Shown here: positions 45,190-56,734 of the stretch, piece after piece
Layout: every line of letters begins with the position of its first letter
Position numbering within the stretch: position 1 is the stretch's first letter
NCBI GenBank assembly: GCA_029215795.1
Contig: JARDYH010000004.1
Span: forward strand, 200,556,017-200,620,016
Direction of reading: 5' to 3'
Length of the DNA stretch: 64,000 nucleotides
Source of the DNA: Anniella stebbinsi
Lineage: Eukaryota > Chordata > Lepidosauria > Squamata > Anniellidae
Program-made: the position numbers and the translations under genes
Notes under the pieces: model-generated
The model's input: the letters and a program-made list of their open reading frames with translations, nothing else
Told to the model about the DNA's origin: nothing
Databases searched by the model: none

Positions 45190-46285
45190 ACACCACCCTG
45201 TATCTATCTTTCCCGCCATCTATATTAAAAGGATAAGCAGTGTATATCTAGTGCATGAACTGATGCCTCAACAAAAGGTTTTGGATTGGCTAAACACCAA
45301 CCTCTATTCTGGCTACTCTTGGCAAAAAACTATGAATTACAAACTGAATGACATAAACTGAACATACTCAAAACTCTCCAAAGTTTAAAACATAGAGTCT
45401 CTCATATAACTATTTCAGGAAGTATGGCTTTATGACTAGCTTTGGATGTTTTTCATTGGATTTGCCAGTTCTGGTTGCTCTATAGCAGTGTGATTTAGTT
45501 TGTCTTGCCATATGACTGTATTTATCTTCTTTGAAAGTTGACATTTATTTGACTTCTGTTCATTCCAAATCTGATGCATGCTATCCATATTGATTTTGTA
45601 CAACACGGAGTCAAAGATGAAAGGGTCAAACTGCTGAGAAAGGCATGCTTCAGTATGGCAGGTGTGGAACATCACTTGGGATTTGACAGATCAAGAGAAA
45701 CTATATAAATCAATTAAAGTACTATGTAATCATCCAAGCCATAGATTTCATAGAAGCCCTAAAAGGATTTGTCAATCTTAAACGAAAAAAAGTTTGATAT
45801 TTTCTAATTTGTGCCATTTCATCGTCTACCTTTAACAAAATACCATTTAAAATTGTGAATAGAGAGATGCTGCTTGAGAAACTTTAACTAGTTATCGAAC
45901 TGAGAAAATGTGGGAAGTGGTTTTGTTTATTTTGCTTTGGCACTTAGCACTACAACCTATGCTGCTAAATATAGCCAAGAGCAAGACATATATAGCACTG
46001 CTTCAGCTAAATAAGGAAATAATAATAGTGGATTACAAGTATCCAAAGTGCTTTGCATATATGATCTCAGAGTGGTTTTTAAACAGCTTAGTAAGGTAAT
46101 GATATCACAGATGGGGGTGTGGGGAGAACATTGATTAGTTTGGAGATGAGAACCATTGCATTTTCCATAGTACTTCAACTCAAAGCTCACATTCTTAGCA
46201 GCTATGCAAACTTGGTACATTTGAAATTAAATAAATAAAATACAAAGGAAAGCAATGGCAACATGGCTCCACACTACATGACATG
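45190..46285. other. Intronic sequence, nothing recognised
   Basis: AT-rich, no repeat family identified. Confidence 0.45.
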
Positions 46286-46288
46286 TCA

Positions 46289-47700
46289 AAGCATTTTCTA
46301 GACCCATTTCAAATTGGCTTCAGGGCAGGATACGGAGTTGAGACTGCTATGGTTGCCTTAGTGGATGATCTACGCCTGAGTATTGACAGGGGGAGTGTAT
46401 CCCTGTTGGTACTTCTGGACCACTCAGCGGCATTCGATACCATCGACCATGGTATCCTTCTGGAACGCCTGAGGGGATTGGGAATCGGGGGCACTGTGCT
46501 TCAGTGGTTCCGGTCCTACCTCTCGGGCAGGTTCCAGATGGTGATGCTTGGGGATAGCTGCTCTGCAAAGAAGGAGTTGTTGTGTGGCGTACCGCAAGGT
46601 GCCATCCTTTCCCCAATGTTGTTTAACATTTATATGAAACCGTTGGGAGAGATCATCCGGAGGCATGGGGAAGGGTGCTATCAGTATGCTGATGACACCC
46701 AAATATATTTCTCTATGCCTTCGATAACAGCGCCAGCTAAGGATAGTGTGTCTCCTCTAAATGAATGCTTGGAGGCAGTAATGGACTGGATGAGGAAAAA
46801 CAAACTGAAGCTGAATCCAGACAAGACAGAGGTGCTTGCTGTCAAAGGCCGCAACCTGGGTTTGGAGGTGTGTCAACCGGTTCTGGATGGGGTTACACTC
46901 CCCCTGAAAGACTGAGTTCGCAGCTTGGGGGTGCTCCTGGATCCGTCGCTCCAAATGACAGCCCAGATAGATGCGACGGCCAGGAGTGCCTACTATCAGC
47001 TTCGGCTGATACGCCAGCTGCGCCCCTTCCTAGAGTTGGAAGACCTAAAGATGGTAGTGCATGCGCTGGTAACTTCGAGGCTCGACTTCTGCAATGCGCT
47101 GTACATAGGGCTACCTCTGTGCCTAGTCTGGAAACTTCAACTAGTTGAAAATATGGCAGCCAGGTTAGTCACCGGTACATCTAGGAGTGACCATATTACG
47201 CCAGCTTTAAAATTGCTCCACCGGCTGCCAATTAGTTTCCGGGTGAAGTACAAAGTGTTGGTTATTACCTTTAAAGCCCTACATGGTTTGGGTCCAGGTT
47301 ACCTGCGGGATCGCCTTCTCCCATACAATCCACCCCGCACGCTCAGGTCCTCTGGGAAGAACTTACTGCAGTTGGCCAAGACTAGGCTGACAACCGTTAC
47401 CCAGAGGACCTTCTCTTCTCCCGCTCCCAGACTGTGGAATGACCTGCCGGAGGAGACTCGTCAACTTAACAGTCTTTTAGAATTTAAGAAAGCTATAAAG
47501 ACTGTTCTCTTCCGGCAGGCATGTCCAGTGGAATTTTAGAATGTTTTTAGGATGTTTTAGGATGTTTTAATGCAGTTTTAATAATATGTGTCATGTTTTA
47601 ATCAGTTTTATGTATTTTATCATGTTGTTGTTCCCCGCCTCGATCCAGACGGAGAGGCGGGTAAGAAATAAATTATTATTATTATTATTATTATTATTAA
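46289..47700 (+). pseudogene. L2 LINE, 5'-truncated, sister of the copy at 58919
   Basis: It starts abruptly in RT at FLDPFQIGFRAGYGVETAMV. It has LLDHSAAFDTIDHG (Leu to His next to the catalytic Asp block), GVPQGAILSPMLFNIYMKPL and YADDT. An in-frame TGA at about 46912-46914 (after PLKD, where the sister has Cys) stops the frame. Coding then resumes to the natural C-terminal QACPVEF at 47539. The 3' UTR hairpin CCGCCTCGATCCAGACGGAG leads into (ATT)n at 47670-47698. By eye the two copies are roughly nine-tenths identical. Confidence 0.93.
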
Positions 47701-48171
47701 AAACCCATCTCTGTTAATAATCTATTTTGAATCATGTGCTTTAAAATTAAGATGTATATGTAAAAATAACAATTATTTAAAATTTGACATGTAATGTCAA
47801 ATGGTTTGAAATGTTTAAAATGCTTTGATTATATTTCAGAGCATGTTCATAAGTTGTTTTTTTATAGCCATGATTTTCAAGTGTGTGAAACTGCTGCTCT
47901 TCTCTAATGTCAGCCATTTACCTAACAATGGGAGAAAATGAGATAGAAAATATCTCATCACTTATTGCTGATTATGCAAACACAGTTTAATTCCTGCAAG
48001 AGGCTTAAGTCTTTCCTTTTTCCTTGACATATTCCAACTAGTCTTCTTGTTAGTGAAGTCCCAAAATTTTCTTTCCTCCTTTTGTGAGTTTTCCTACAGA
48101 GAGGACCAACAGTTATGACGCACAGATTACAGGAAAAGGTTTGGAATCTGATCCTTAATGGTAGAACTGTT

Positions 48172-49530
48172 GATGGTTTTGAGACAACATGATAACCAAT
48201 GGTGTTTTAAATAGCCGATGGTTGGTTATGTAACCCACCATGGGTTATTGTGTTGTGTTGAGGGAGGTTTTTTAGCCAGTGGTTGGTTATTTGGCTGAAA
48301 TAACCAAAGCAAATAACCAACACTGTGCAAAGTTGGCAATTTTTTAAAATAATAATTTTATTAATTTTCAACATATATCACATAAAATAAACACAATACT
48401 TATAAACCCTCGACAACCCCCCATGCTCCCCTCCCCCTGAGACCTTCTTACTCTATTATTTTATACAATTTTCCAAAATTGCAGTGATTCTTTTGAAGGT
48501 GTACATCCTCTCCCCTTTTCTAAAATATATTCTAAAAATACTCCCCAAATACTTCCAAAATCATTATTTTTAGTTAATCCCATCTTAACTTTCATTATAC
48601 ATGTTAATCTATCAATTGCAATATCCCACACTCCTTTATACCATTCTTCTATACTATAATTCCCTTGTAATTTCCAACTTTTAGCTATCATTAGTCTCGC
48701 CGATGTCAGGAGATTGTTTATCAATTCTTTTATATTATTATTACCATAATCTTTATCAAATACCCCCAATAAAGCTATATTTGGACTTGCTTCTACTTTC
48801 TTACCTAATATCTCACTTATCTCCTTAAACACTCTATCCCAAAAAATTTTAACATATTCACAAGTCCACCACATATGGTAATATGTCCCCACATCCTGAC
48901 ATCCCCTCCAGCAAAACTTTGATATTTTCTTGTCTATCTGATGTAATCTTACAGGGGTGAGATACCATCTCCAAATTATTTTATACTGATTTTCTTTTAT
49001 TCTTATTGAAAGTAACTTTAATGTTCTTGATTTCCATATCTTTCCCCAACTGTCCCCATTAATTTGAATTTTTAAATCTTCTTCCCAGATTGTTTTCAAA
49101 CTTTCTTGAGCCACGTCCTCCTCTATTAATATCATATATATATATATATATATATATAGGCTAGTTGAACCACCACTGGTTATCATGTTGTGTGGAGGGC
49201 ACCATTGGTTATTTCCTCACACACCATTGGTTATTTCAACAGCCACAGAGTTGCAAGGCCAGAGCAGTCAGAGCAGTGGCTGCTGCTTTAGTCTAGCTGG
49301 CAGGATACATTTTTGACAACAATGGCTGATGGGATACTAATGGGAGGATTGAGGGGGGAGAGAGAGCGGGGGATGAGTGTGTCAGTTCAACATGGACTAA
49401 TAGTCAACTGAATGCTGATCCTAATCCACACCACAGTTTATTATTATCATGCTGTGTGAGGAGTGCCCCCTAGATAAACAACTGTTGAGTTGATTACTAC
49501 CCCACCATTGACTATCGTGTTGTCTGAACA
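48172..49530. mobile_element. Non-autonomous DNA transposon split by an L1 insertion
   Basis: The left terminus TGAGACAACATGATAACCAA TGGTG matches the inverted right terminus TCAGACAACACGATAGTCAA TGGTG. The interior contains several ACCATTGGTTATT-type units near both ends (48190-48330 and 49165-49240). The right 130 bp (49400-49530, with ATCCTAATCCACACCACAGT and GGAGTGCCCCCTAGAT) recurs inverted at 62088-62228. The middle 48335-49158 is an L1 fragment. Confidence 0.7.
48335..49158 (-). pseudogene. L1 LINE ORF2 C-terminal fragment, nested
   Basis: The minus-strand frame 49186-48461 includes SLKTIWEEDLKIQINGDSW, KIIWRWYLTPVRLHQIDKKI and a Cys/His block, CWRGCQDVGTYYHMWWTCEY. This is the L1 ORF2 C-terminal layout. 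The frame stays open from the (TA)n junction (49132-49158) to the stop, so the insertion is fairly young. The 3' end is AT-rich (48340-48400). Confidence 0.88.
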
Positions 49531-49534
49531 CAGC

Positions 49535-50195
49535 CAGTGACAACATAAGATGCAAGCCTGTCACTTTACATTGTAAAATTCACCAACTATGATATGCTTG
49601 ACATGTTCTCTGGTCACATATTCTGAATACTGACCCACTTCATTTTTAAGTAACATTCCTAAATGCAGATAATGGTGGGATGAAATGACAATCTAGAGCA
49701 TGTGCTTCTAGCCTTACAACCCATTAAACACTCAACCAATTAGAAATGCCTATTCTTAGCCATATTTTAAAAACAATCACCAGAAGGCTCTTCCTTTATG
49801 CTGAATTGTTCAGGGCATTAATCATAATTATCCCCTCTTGCTAGTACTAGAGACAAAGAAAGCTTTTAATCCAAGATATACTATATGTTGCTATATTCAG
49901 CATAACAATATAACAATAAACAAATCATTCCATTAAACATTGTATACACTTGCAATACTATAGGCAACCAAAAAGAAAAATATATATAACAAAATCACTA
50001 AAATTAAGAAAGAAAAGAGAAACAACAATAATAAATTAAATTCACTTATTACAGTCCACAGATGAGTTGTGGGACAGTAGGACGTGGTTCTGTGAGGAGG
50101 AGGTTGCAAGAATGAACAGACTGCTGTACTAGATGAACCCTTGGTCTCATCCAGCATGGCTGTTATTTTCTTAGGATCCTCTTCCATTTTCAGTC
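49535..50195. other. Intronic sequence, nothing recognised
   Basis: AT-rich, no family identified. Confidence 0.4.
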
Positions 50196-50199
50196 AAGC

Positions 50200-50510
50200 A
50201 GTTTGTTGTTTCAACTGAACCAGAACAGTAGTTAGTTTCAAGTTAACCACAACTTATTTTAACAAGTCATAATCACATTTTGATCTTGGGTTGTTCAGAT
50301 AAACCACAGTTTAAATTGACCAGTTTGTTCCACTTTGGATGAAACAACAAACTGCAGTTAACTAAAAATGAATGTGCATACTTTGATTCTTTTCCCTCAG
50401 AGCTCCGCCAGAAAGGAAGAGGATAATATACTGTATAAGACCAAAGGTTGTTCACCTAGCACTAAATTATGATTTGGTATTACATCTGAATGTGCTGTTA
50501 GAGTAAAATA
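50200..50510. mobile_element. Possible MITE of the AACCACAGTTTA group
   Basis: GTTAACCACAACTTATTTTA, GATAAACCACAGTTTAAATT, GAACCAGAACAGTAGTTAG and CATCTGAATGTGCTG resemble motifs at 9400-9575. Ends unresolved. Confidence 0.35.
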
Positions 50511-50754
50511 GCATGTGAAGAGGATTATAAACTGTCGAGAGAGTAGCAATACAGCTACAGCTCCTAAAGAAATTATAGAACTCAGAGTGACATAATGAAC
50601 ACAGTAAGCACACTGCACAAAACAAGGAATGGAAGACATAACAAGGCATCAAAATGTGGAAAGGCTTGAATTTCAGCTATTCATTCAAAAGGACAACACA
50701 TTAGATATTTCATAATTAGATGTTCTGGTTAAAGTATAATGAGTATTTGTCACA

Positions 50755-50855
50755 CATGGTGTGCAATCCTAAGCACATTTACTCGGAAGTGAGTCTCATT
50801 GTGTTCAATGGGACTTACTTTCTAGTAAGTGTGTTTAGTATTGCAGCCTTAGATC
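50755..50855. repeat. Short palindromic repeat, GGGACTTACTT type
   Basis: GTGCAATCCTAAGCACATTT, ACTCGGAAGTGAGTCTCATT, GTTCAATGGGACTTACTTTC then TAGTAAGTGTGTTTAGTATTGC. The outer parts are inverted (GCAATCCTAAGCACA with TGTGTTTAGTATTGC), as in a MITE of about 95 bp. Confidence 0.7.
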
Positions 50856-50892
50856 TAACACACTGAAATGATTCAAACATAACTTAACAATG

Positions 50893-50970
50893 GCCATGAT
50901 GGCTAGAATGCTGGGACTTGGAGTCCAATATATCTGGAGGGCACCAGGTTAGGAAAGTCCGCTTTATATT
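50893..50970. repeat. Half of a hAT-MITE (ATCTGGAGGGCACCAGGTT)
   Basis: GGAATGCTGGGACTTGGAGT-like sequence followed by ATATCTGGAGGGCACCAGGT. It is the same as the right arm of 55557-55692. Confidence 0.65.
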
Positions 50971-51343
50971 ACTGCACAGCAGAGCTACTATAGTTCCCTT
51001 GAATTGCACGCAAGTTCTCTTTAACACTGCCTGTTCTTAAGCTGTGACTTTTATTTCTTTTTAGAATTTGGTTCATAGTTGTGTGAACTCTAAGTAATAA
51101 CTTATAGCACCTATCTGAATAGGATTCATGTGAGACATGCAAAGCTGAAGAGGCTTATAGAGACTACAGGAATTTCCCATGCGAGACATTACAAATGAGT
51201 ACCACCTGCTGAATGTGTGAGTGGCTGGGCATATTAATCTGGTGGCAAAGCTGCTCTCACAAAAATATATAAACATTCATTTCTCTGTATGTTTTCAAGA
51301 CTGATTGGGACTGCTAACTATGTACCAAGTTGGGACATTGGAT

Positions 51344-51564
51344 AGTATCCCGAATGGCGTCCCCGTGCGGATGCTAACAACATTGAGCTAGCATAAACCA
51401 ATGCTTGCGCAACATAATTAGCGCAATGGGGGAAAGAGGCAATCTGCCACCAAGTTTTTGCAGCGAATCAGCGCTTTCCCCCATTGCACTAGTCATGTTG
51501 CGCAAGCATTGTCTTATGCTAGCATAACATCATTAGTGCTAGCGCTGGAACACCATTGGATACT
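51344..51564. mobile_element. 221-bp palindromic MITE
   Basis: The left arm AGTATCCCGAATGGCGTCCC, then GCTAGCATAAACCAATGCTT, GCGCAACATAATTAGCGCAA and TGGGGGAAAG pairs with the right arm CTTTCCCCCATTGCACTAGT, CATGTTGCGCAAGCATTGTC, TTATGCTAGC and ATTGGATACT. Flanks share ATTGGAT but no clean duplication was fixed. Confidence 0.88.
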
Positions 51565-51569
51565 ACTGA

Positions 51570-52455
51570 TTGGATTCAAGCAGATAGGCATTCTCAATGC
51601 ATTTGGAACCTCCCTCATCTAAAGAAATCCTGATTTGAGCAACTTCTGAAAGCAAGTTTTAAGTATAAGAATCTGAACAAAAAAAACAAACCCAAACCCT
51701 CAGGCATCCTAGCAAACTGCTTTAAACAAAAGACTATGTTCCTTTTATATGCAATGGTGGCCTCATATGGGTCAATACTAATGGGTTTATCTTCACATTT
51801 TCAAAAGCAAGTCAGTGAATTCTGAAAAGGATACTGCCTCATTTCCCCCATGACTGGATAAATTAATTGAGTAATTCATTTTACATTGCTTCTAGCTAAT
51901 GCACTCTTAGATTGGAATTGCTCCTGGAGATCGTAAATGCTTCTTTTGCAAAAGGGTCATATATAGAGTCCAAATACTGTTTTTAAATTTGGCATTGGTG
52001 TTGTAAATACAGAAATGAATCTGAACATGCCAGGTATCCTCTTTTATTTAAAGGGCTACTTTGTAACAACAGTCTTTGGTATATAAAAATATATATACAT
52101 TTAGTTTATAAGGTCAACTGGACCAATGCAGTAATTCCTTGTAGGCATCGGTGGCTTATAAAGTACTGGGTCCAATTCAGACACTAACTTCATAGCATGA
52201 CAGTCATTTCTGCATGATTCTTTTTAGTGTGTTTGGTGTAAGAACAATGAGGAAAGGCAGCAAATTAAAAGCTTTTCCCAGATGTACAAATAATAATCTA
52301 TAGCGCTGAATAATAGAAGTACTTCTGTTTAGCACCTGTAGAAGGTATCAATGGCAGAGGGAGGGACAGTTATCTCCCTGTGAAATCACCTGGCATACAT
52401 AAGCCTTTTCAGTTGTATCATTCATGCTTTGAAACTCTCTCTCCAAGGCTCTCCC
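51570..52455. other. Intronic sequence, nothing recognised
   Basis: AT-rich, no ORF or repeat identified. Confidence 0.45.
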
Positions 52456-52456
52456 C

Positions 52457-52931
52457 TTAAGTGTTGAGGGAAAATTCCAGACTAAGCGGATTGGTGGAAA
52501 GTTTTGTGAAGTCTGAAGGACATACAGCCAGCTGCAGGCAATAAGGTTGAGGGAGTATGTACAGTACTGGAAAGGTTAACCTAATTATTGCTTAAGTACC
52601 AGAACTGATAAGATGATTTAGCAGGGATGGGCTGGTATGAGAACTGTATATAAGTAAGCCTTATTTGAATGGCTAGTGTGGTGTGGCGGTGGTTGTGACG
52701 GTGTCAGACGTGGTGTATTTTGGACATGAGGAGAACTGTGTAGAGGACTGTGTACATATCTGGATGGAAAACTATTGTGCTGTAAATATTGGACCACGAG
52801 TAAACCACTCTGTATTATACACGAGATTGATGTGTGAGTATTTCTTCAGCTCCTGGGATTGCTATTGAACGGTGTGCTAACACAAACGCTCGCAGCGTTT
52901 GGCCCTTTTGCTTCCAATCCTCAACATTAAG
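52457..52931 (+). mobile_element. Solo LTR (465 bp) with perfect 5-bp target duplication
   Basis: The LTR is 52462-52926. It starts TGTTGAGG and ends with the exact inverse CCTCAACA. TTAAG flanks it on both sides (52457-52461 and 52927-52931), the expected 5-bp duplication of Ty3/Gypsy-, Copia- or some retrovirus-type insertions. A TATA-like GTATATAAG lies near 52647, followed by a plausible transcription start and R region. No gag-pol interior is present, so this is a solo LTR from recombination. Strand assigned by the TATA box. The ORF at 52683-52868 inside it is incidental. Confidence 0.9.
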
Positions 52932-53031
52932 CATTTCTTTTAGAAAGAAGGTTAAAACTGTTGTTTAACCAGGCCTTCGGGAGATAGTAGGTTTTAATAA
53001 TGGATAGTTATTGTAGCATTATGGTTTTAAC

Positions 53032-53449
53032 TAGGGTGACCACATTTGGGAAACTAAAAAAGAGGACACCCAGTGGGGTGGGGGTGGAAAAGCAGCTTTC
53101 AGGGGCCTCTGGGATGCATGTCATTCACTCCCACCACCTTAAAGGCCCGAAATGGGGTGGAGGAGGGGAAAGTGTGTAATTCCCACCCTCCACTGCTCCA
53201 ATCAGGGCCTTTTCTATAATGTCTGGGAATGACACGCTTTCCCCTTTCAGGCCCTGATTGGAGCAGTGCGAGGGAAATGACCCACCTCCAGAAGGTGTGT
53301 CATTCCCTCCCACCATGCTAATGCAGCCTTTAAAGGGAAAGCGTGTCTTTCCAAGACATTATAGAAAATTACCGAAAATCCCCCCTGACACCCAGAATAG
53401 AACAAAAACCAGGACAAATCCGGGGAAATCCTGACAGTTGGTCACCCTA
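53032..53449. mobile_element. 418-bp hAT-like MITE, TAGGGTGACCA termini
   Basis: The left end TAGGGTGACCACATTTGGGA and the inverted right end TAGGGTGACCAACTGTCAGG share the first 11 bp. The interior has inverted blocks (GGGAATGACACGCTTTCCC-like at 53223 and GGAAAGCGTGTCTTTCC at 53336; CCTGATTGGAGCAGTG with CACTGCTCCAATCAGG). Flanks GTTTTAAC and TAATTTAAC are similar but do not form an exact duplication. Confidence 0.85.
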
Positions 53450-53894
53450 TAATTTAACTGCATGAAAGTATTTCGTTTTGATATTTTATTATTGCATGCT
53501 TCTCTTGACCAAATCACATATAAACCTACTTTTTAATAGTTAACTTTCCACCATTAATTTCTGGTTAATGTGACCATTAAAAAGTAGATTAAAATGTAGC
53601 TTTGGAACATAGCTATGCTTAAAAGCTATGGCTTGGATCCAAAGAGACCCCTGCCTGGCAATTCCTGTCTCCTGCCTCCCCTTCCCTGCACCACCACACC
53701 ATACACCATTCAGGAGGGTCCACTAAACTCTGAAGCAGGATTTCCAGGGACATAATAGACTGCAGCAGGATGGGGGCAGGAAAGCCCATTGCACAGGGAT
53801 CCTCCGGTGGTTGTTTAATTCCATACCTATGTGCCTGAGGAAATTCCAGGACATGCTATATATGTAGCAAGAAGCACTTTGTGACTAAATCACC

Positions 53895-54012
53895 TTTAGG
53901 GCGCAAACCTATGCATGTTTAGACAGAACATAAGGTCTACAACTCCCAGAATGCCAGCAGGCACTTGCAGGCCTTTTTTTGTCTAAACATGCATAGGATT
54001 GCACCTTTAATC
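53895..54012. mobile_element. Short palindromic MITE
   Basis: The left arm AACCTATGCATGTTTAGACA and the right arm TGTCTAAACATGCATAGGAT pair almost perfectly. The ACAACTCCCAGAATGCC centre recalls other hAT-MITEs. About 115 bp. Confidence 0.85.
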
Positions 54013-54014
54013 TA

Positions 54015-55545
54015 TAAACGTTATACTGCATCAGATTTTAAATGGAATCTTCTTACAGCAAAGACTGAAATGGCACTACTATACTTTCAGCGTATAAAGA
54101 AATTCACTATACAACAATGTCATAAATGCTAAATTATTCTGTCCAAGGATTCCTCAGCATGAGGAGAGTGTTAAAAAAAAAGCAGTAACAACATTCCGTA
54201 CCTAGTTATTCATTTCCTTACTGTTACTAACATGTTGAATTTCAAAAGAGTGCCTCTGTAGATTGTTGAGAAGAAAGGGGGAAGTGAGAAAAGAAACACA
54301 GTTGAAGTGATAATTGGTGTTGCTTAGGATTCCTATTTCTCAAAAAGCAAATTCTGCTCCTTTTCAGTCTATTTATTCAGCAAGTAACTCGTATACGGGC
54401 TATAGATCGCAAACATCAACTTTTATTCTGTATTCTTTGCTCCAACGCCTAATTTCACAATGGCCTTCATATTTCAGAAAGCTCTTTCCAATTTGGCACA
54501 TAGATTTTTGAAAGGCAGACAATGCTTGTGCTAGATAATTTGAGAACCAGGCTTTGATATGTGTTCATTTTCAGGTAATCATTTTGATGGTGGGCTTGGC
54601 AGTAGCAATAACTATTGCAGACATTTACTGCGACTTATTCAACTCTTGCATGCCCTCCTCTTCTACATTCCTTTGGTATCCAAAACAGCAGAACTAACTG
54701 TAAGAATGCTTGCACAGTCTAACCTTACTGTGATTAAATATCAGTCTAAAAAGAGGCTCCTTGAAGACGCAGAATTAGCCAGCCACTTATCATCACATGA
54801 GAGTCCGCTTGTATGCTGCCAACTTCAGAAATGTCAAGCAGTGACGCATTATGCAACTTAGCACAGAACAACCAGACACACTAAATAATTAAGGAAGGCT
54901 TGCATTATTAAACCTGGAACATCATAACAGGTTCATCATCAGCGGCATAACCTAGAACAACACAAAGCTCTGAAGGCCTGTAGCATTTAAACATATCTTC
55001 AGCATAACTATGACAGTTGTGAAAGGCCCCTCTCAACCCCCTACCACCACTCCAGAGGGGACAAGTCCAGTCCAGTGCCACTCACTGGGTGCCTGATCCC
55101 CTAGCCATAAAGTTCTTAGATAATCATCATAGCTAAGCTTCTTCCTGTCCCACTGGGGTAAGTTTCCATCAAGGGCCCTTCCTGCCACTTCCTGGCTGCT
55201 CCTCTCTACGGGAAGATAGAGTCTGCTTTTGTTTTTGGAGCCCCTCAACTGACCATCCAGCTCCACCTCTGACTTCCCTTCTCTGCTCAGTCCTCATATT
55301 TCCTAGGACAAACCAACCATGGTTTGTTCCACATCACTTATACCCTAACTGCAGCTTCTTTCAACTCAGTGGAGAATTGCTATGGAGACATAAACAACAC
55401 AGCTCATCTTTGCAGTGAGCACAAAGTATTTGTTTTAGACCTGCCCAGAATAGAATAATGTCTTTCTGCAACAGCAATAAAAGTGTGTGTGTTTGTGACA
55501 TCTCAGAAATATTAAGAGCAATCATCTAAAAACCTCAGAACAGCC
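54015..55545. other. Intronic sequence, nothing recognised
   Basis: Mostly AT-rich. ORFs at 54559-54861 and 55033-55266 minus have no recognisable domain. Confidence 0.45.
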
Positions 55546-55548
55546 TTG

Positions 55549-55700
55549 GGATCTAACAGCCTTCCCCAACCTGGTGTCCTCCTGATGTTTTGGACTTCAA
55601 TTCCCATCAGCCCCACCTGGCATGGCAAATGGTCAGGAATGCTGAGAGTTATAGTCCAAAATATCTGGAGGGCACCTGGTTGAGGAAGGCTGGCATATAA
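55549..55700. mobile_element. 136-bp palindromic hAT-MITE
   Basis: The element is 55557-55692. The left end CAGCCTTCCCCAACCTGGTG matches the inverted right end CAGCCTTCCTCAACCAGGTG. The inner arms GATGTTTTGGACTTCAATTC and AGTCCAAAATATC also pair. Flanks GGATCTAA and GCATATAA agree at 6 of 8 positions, consistent with an aged 8-bp target duplication. Confidence 0.9.
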
Positions 55701-56029
55701 TATACATTTCTTGATTAACTATGTGCAAATAGGGTCTTCTGTAGATATTATGTAGAATGAAAATGTATTATCTTGTTAAGCTGCAAAACAATGATAGATA
55801 ACACAAAGTGGAGTAGGACTTCAGAAATAAAAGAATAAAACAGGAGCATAAGTATTGTATTGCTGGATCAGACTAAAGGTCCAGTATCCAAAGCATTTAG
55901 TGAAATGTTGCTTGGAACTGCAGCATGAAAGTGATCCCTACTGTCCTACAGTTTGTACCAAGCACCTGATATTCAGAGATATTTATTTATTTATAACATT
56001 TTTATCCAGTTTTTTTATAGAATCTTTGG

Positions 56030-56215
56030 GTTGGATCCAGATGTGGTCAAACATTGTGCAGACCCATTAAAATCAATAGGAGTTTGATCTCAGTGTGTCT
56101 ACTCTAAGTATGACTATGATTAGATCTGGATTCACCCCAAAGAGTTAGAGTTTGCTCCAACATGTCTACTCTAAGTATGACTAAGTCTGGATTCATCCCA
56201 TAGAGGGTACCTAAT
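56030..56215. repeat. Local tandem duplication, period 66 bp
   Basis: TGTCTACTCTAAGTATGACT starts at about 56097 and again at about 56163. Each is followed by a TCTGGATTCA(C/T)CCCA segment. The second copy has lost about 6 bp. It lies beside a CAGACCCATTAAAATCAATA block resembling the GGGACTTACTT-type repeat. Confidence 0.75.
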
Positions 56216-56424
56216 AGCTTAATAGCAATTGACAGGCCTATACTTTCATCCCATTTTAAAGTCATCTCAATGAAATACCTCACCCCATTTGTTGTAATGA
56301 ATTGCATATGTTAATTATACATTATGTATTTTCTTTAGTCTTTCCTAAACCCACTGTTACTCAAATTCATTCAGTGATCCCAAGGGTCCTATGAGAGGGA
56401 GAAAAATGTACCTGTATTAGGGGT

Positions 56425-56540
56425 CCAGCTGTCCTACTTTACAGAAGGCTGTCTCTATTTGAAGGACTCTCTAGTCCAAATTTGGTTTAAAGATAAAAGA
56501 ACCATAAGAAAGGAGAGTAGGGGGCTTGTCATAGCAGATC
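56425..56540 (-). repeat. Interspersed repeat, family A, inverted copy
   Basis: It matches the complement of 18515-18685 (GTCCTACTTTACAGAAGGCT, TCTATTTGAAGGACTCTCTA, TTTGGTTTAA then AAGAACCATAAGAAA). Confidence 0.5.
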
Positions 56541-56734
56541 AACATGTAGATCTTGGACAGCATAGACACCCAGATCACCTGGTCATGTTTTCCCCATTAT
56601 GGTGAACATAATGTATTTCTTTACAAATTATAGAAATTATTTCCAGATTTGCATCTATACATATAAATTAGCTTATGCAAAATGTATGCAAATCCATGTC
56701 CTTCTTTGTCCTATTTTTTTGGTGTTGCCTAAGT

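Noticed and set aside
44848..45361. Paired ORFs with repeated SCSFNCCDEEGIS segments
   Set aside because: They are translations of the two arms of the palindromic MITE at 44866-45184.
52683..52868. 61-codon plus ORF
   Set aside because: It lies within the solo LTR; LTRs of this type are not expected to encode it and no domain is seen.
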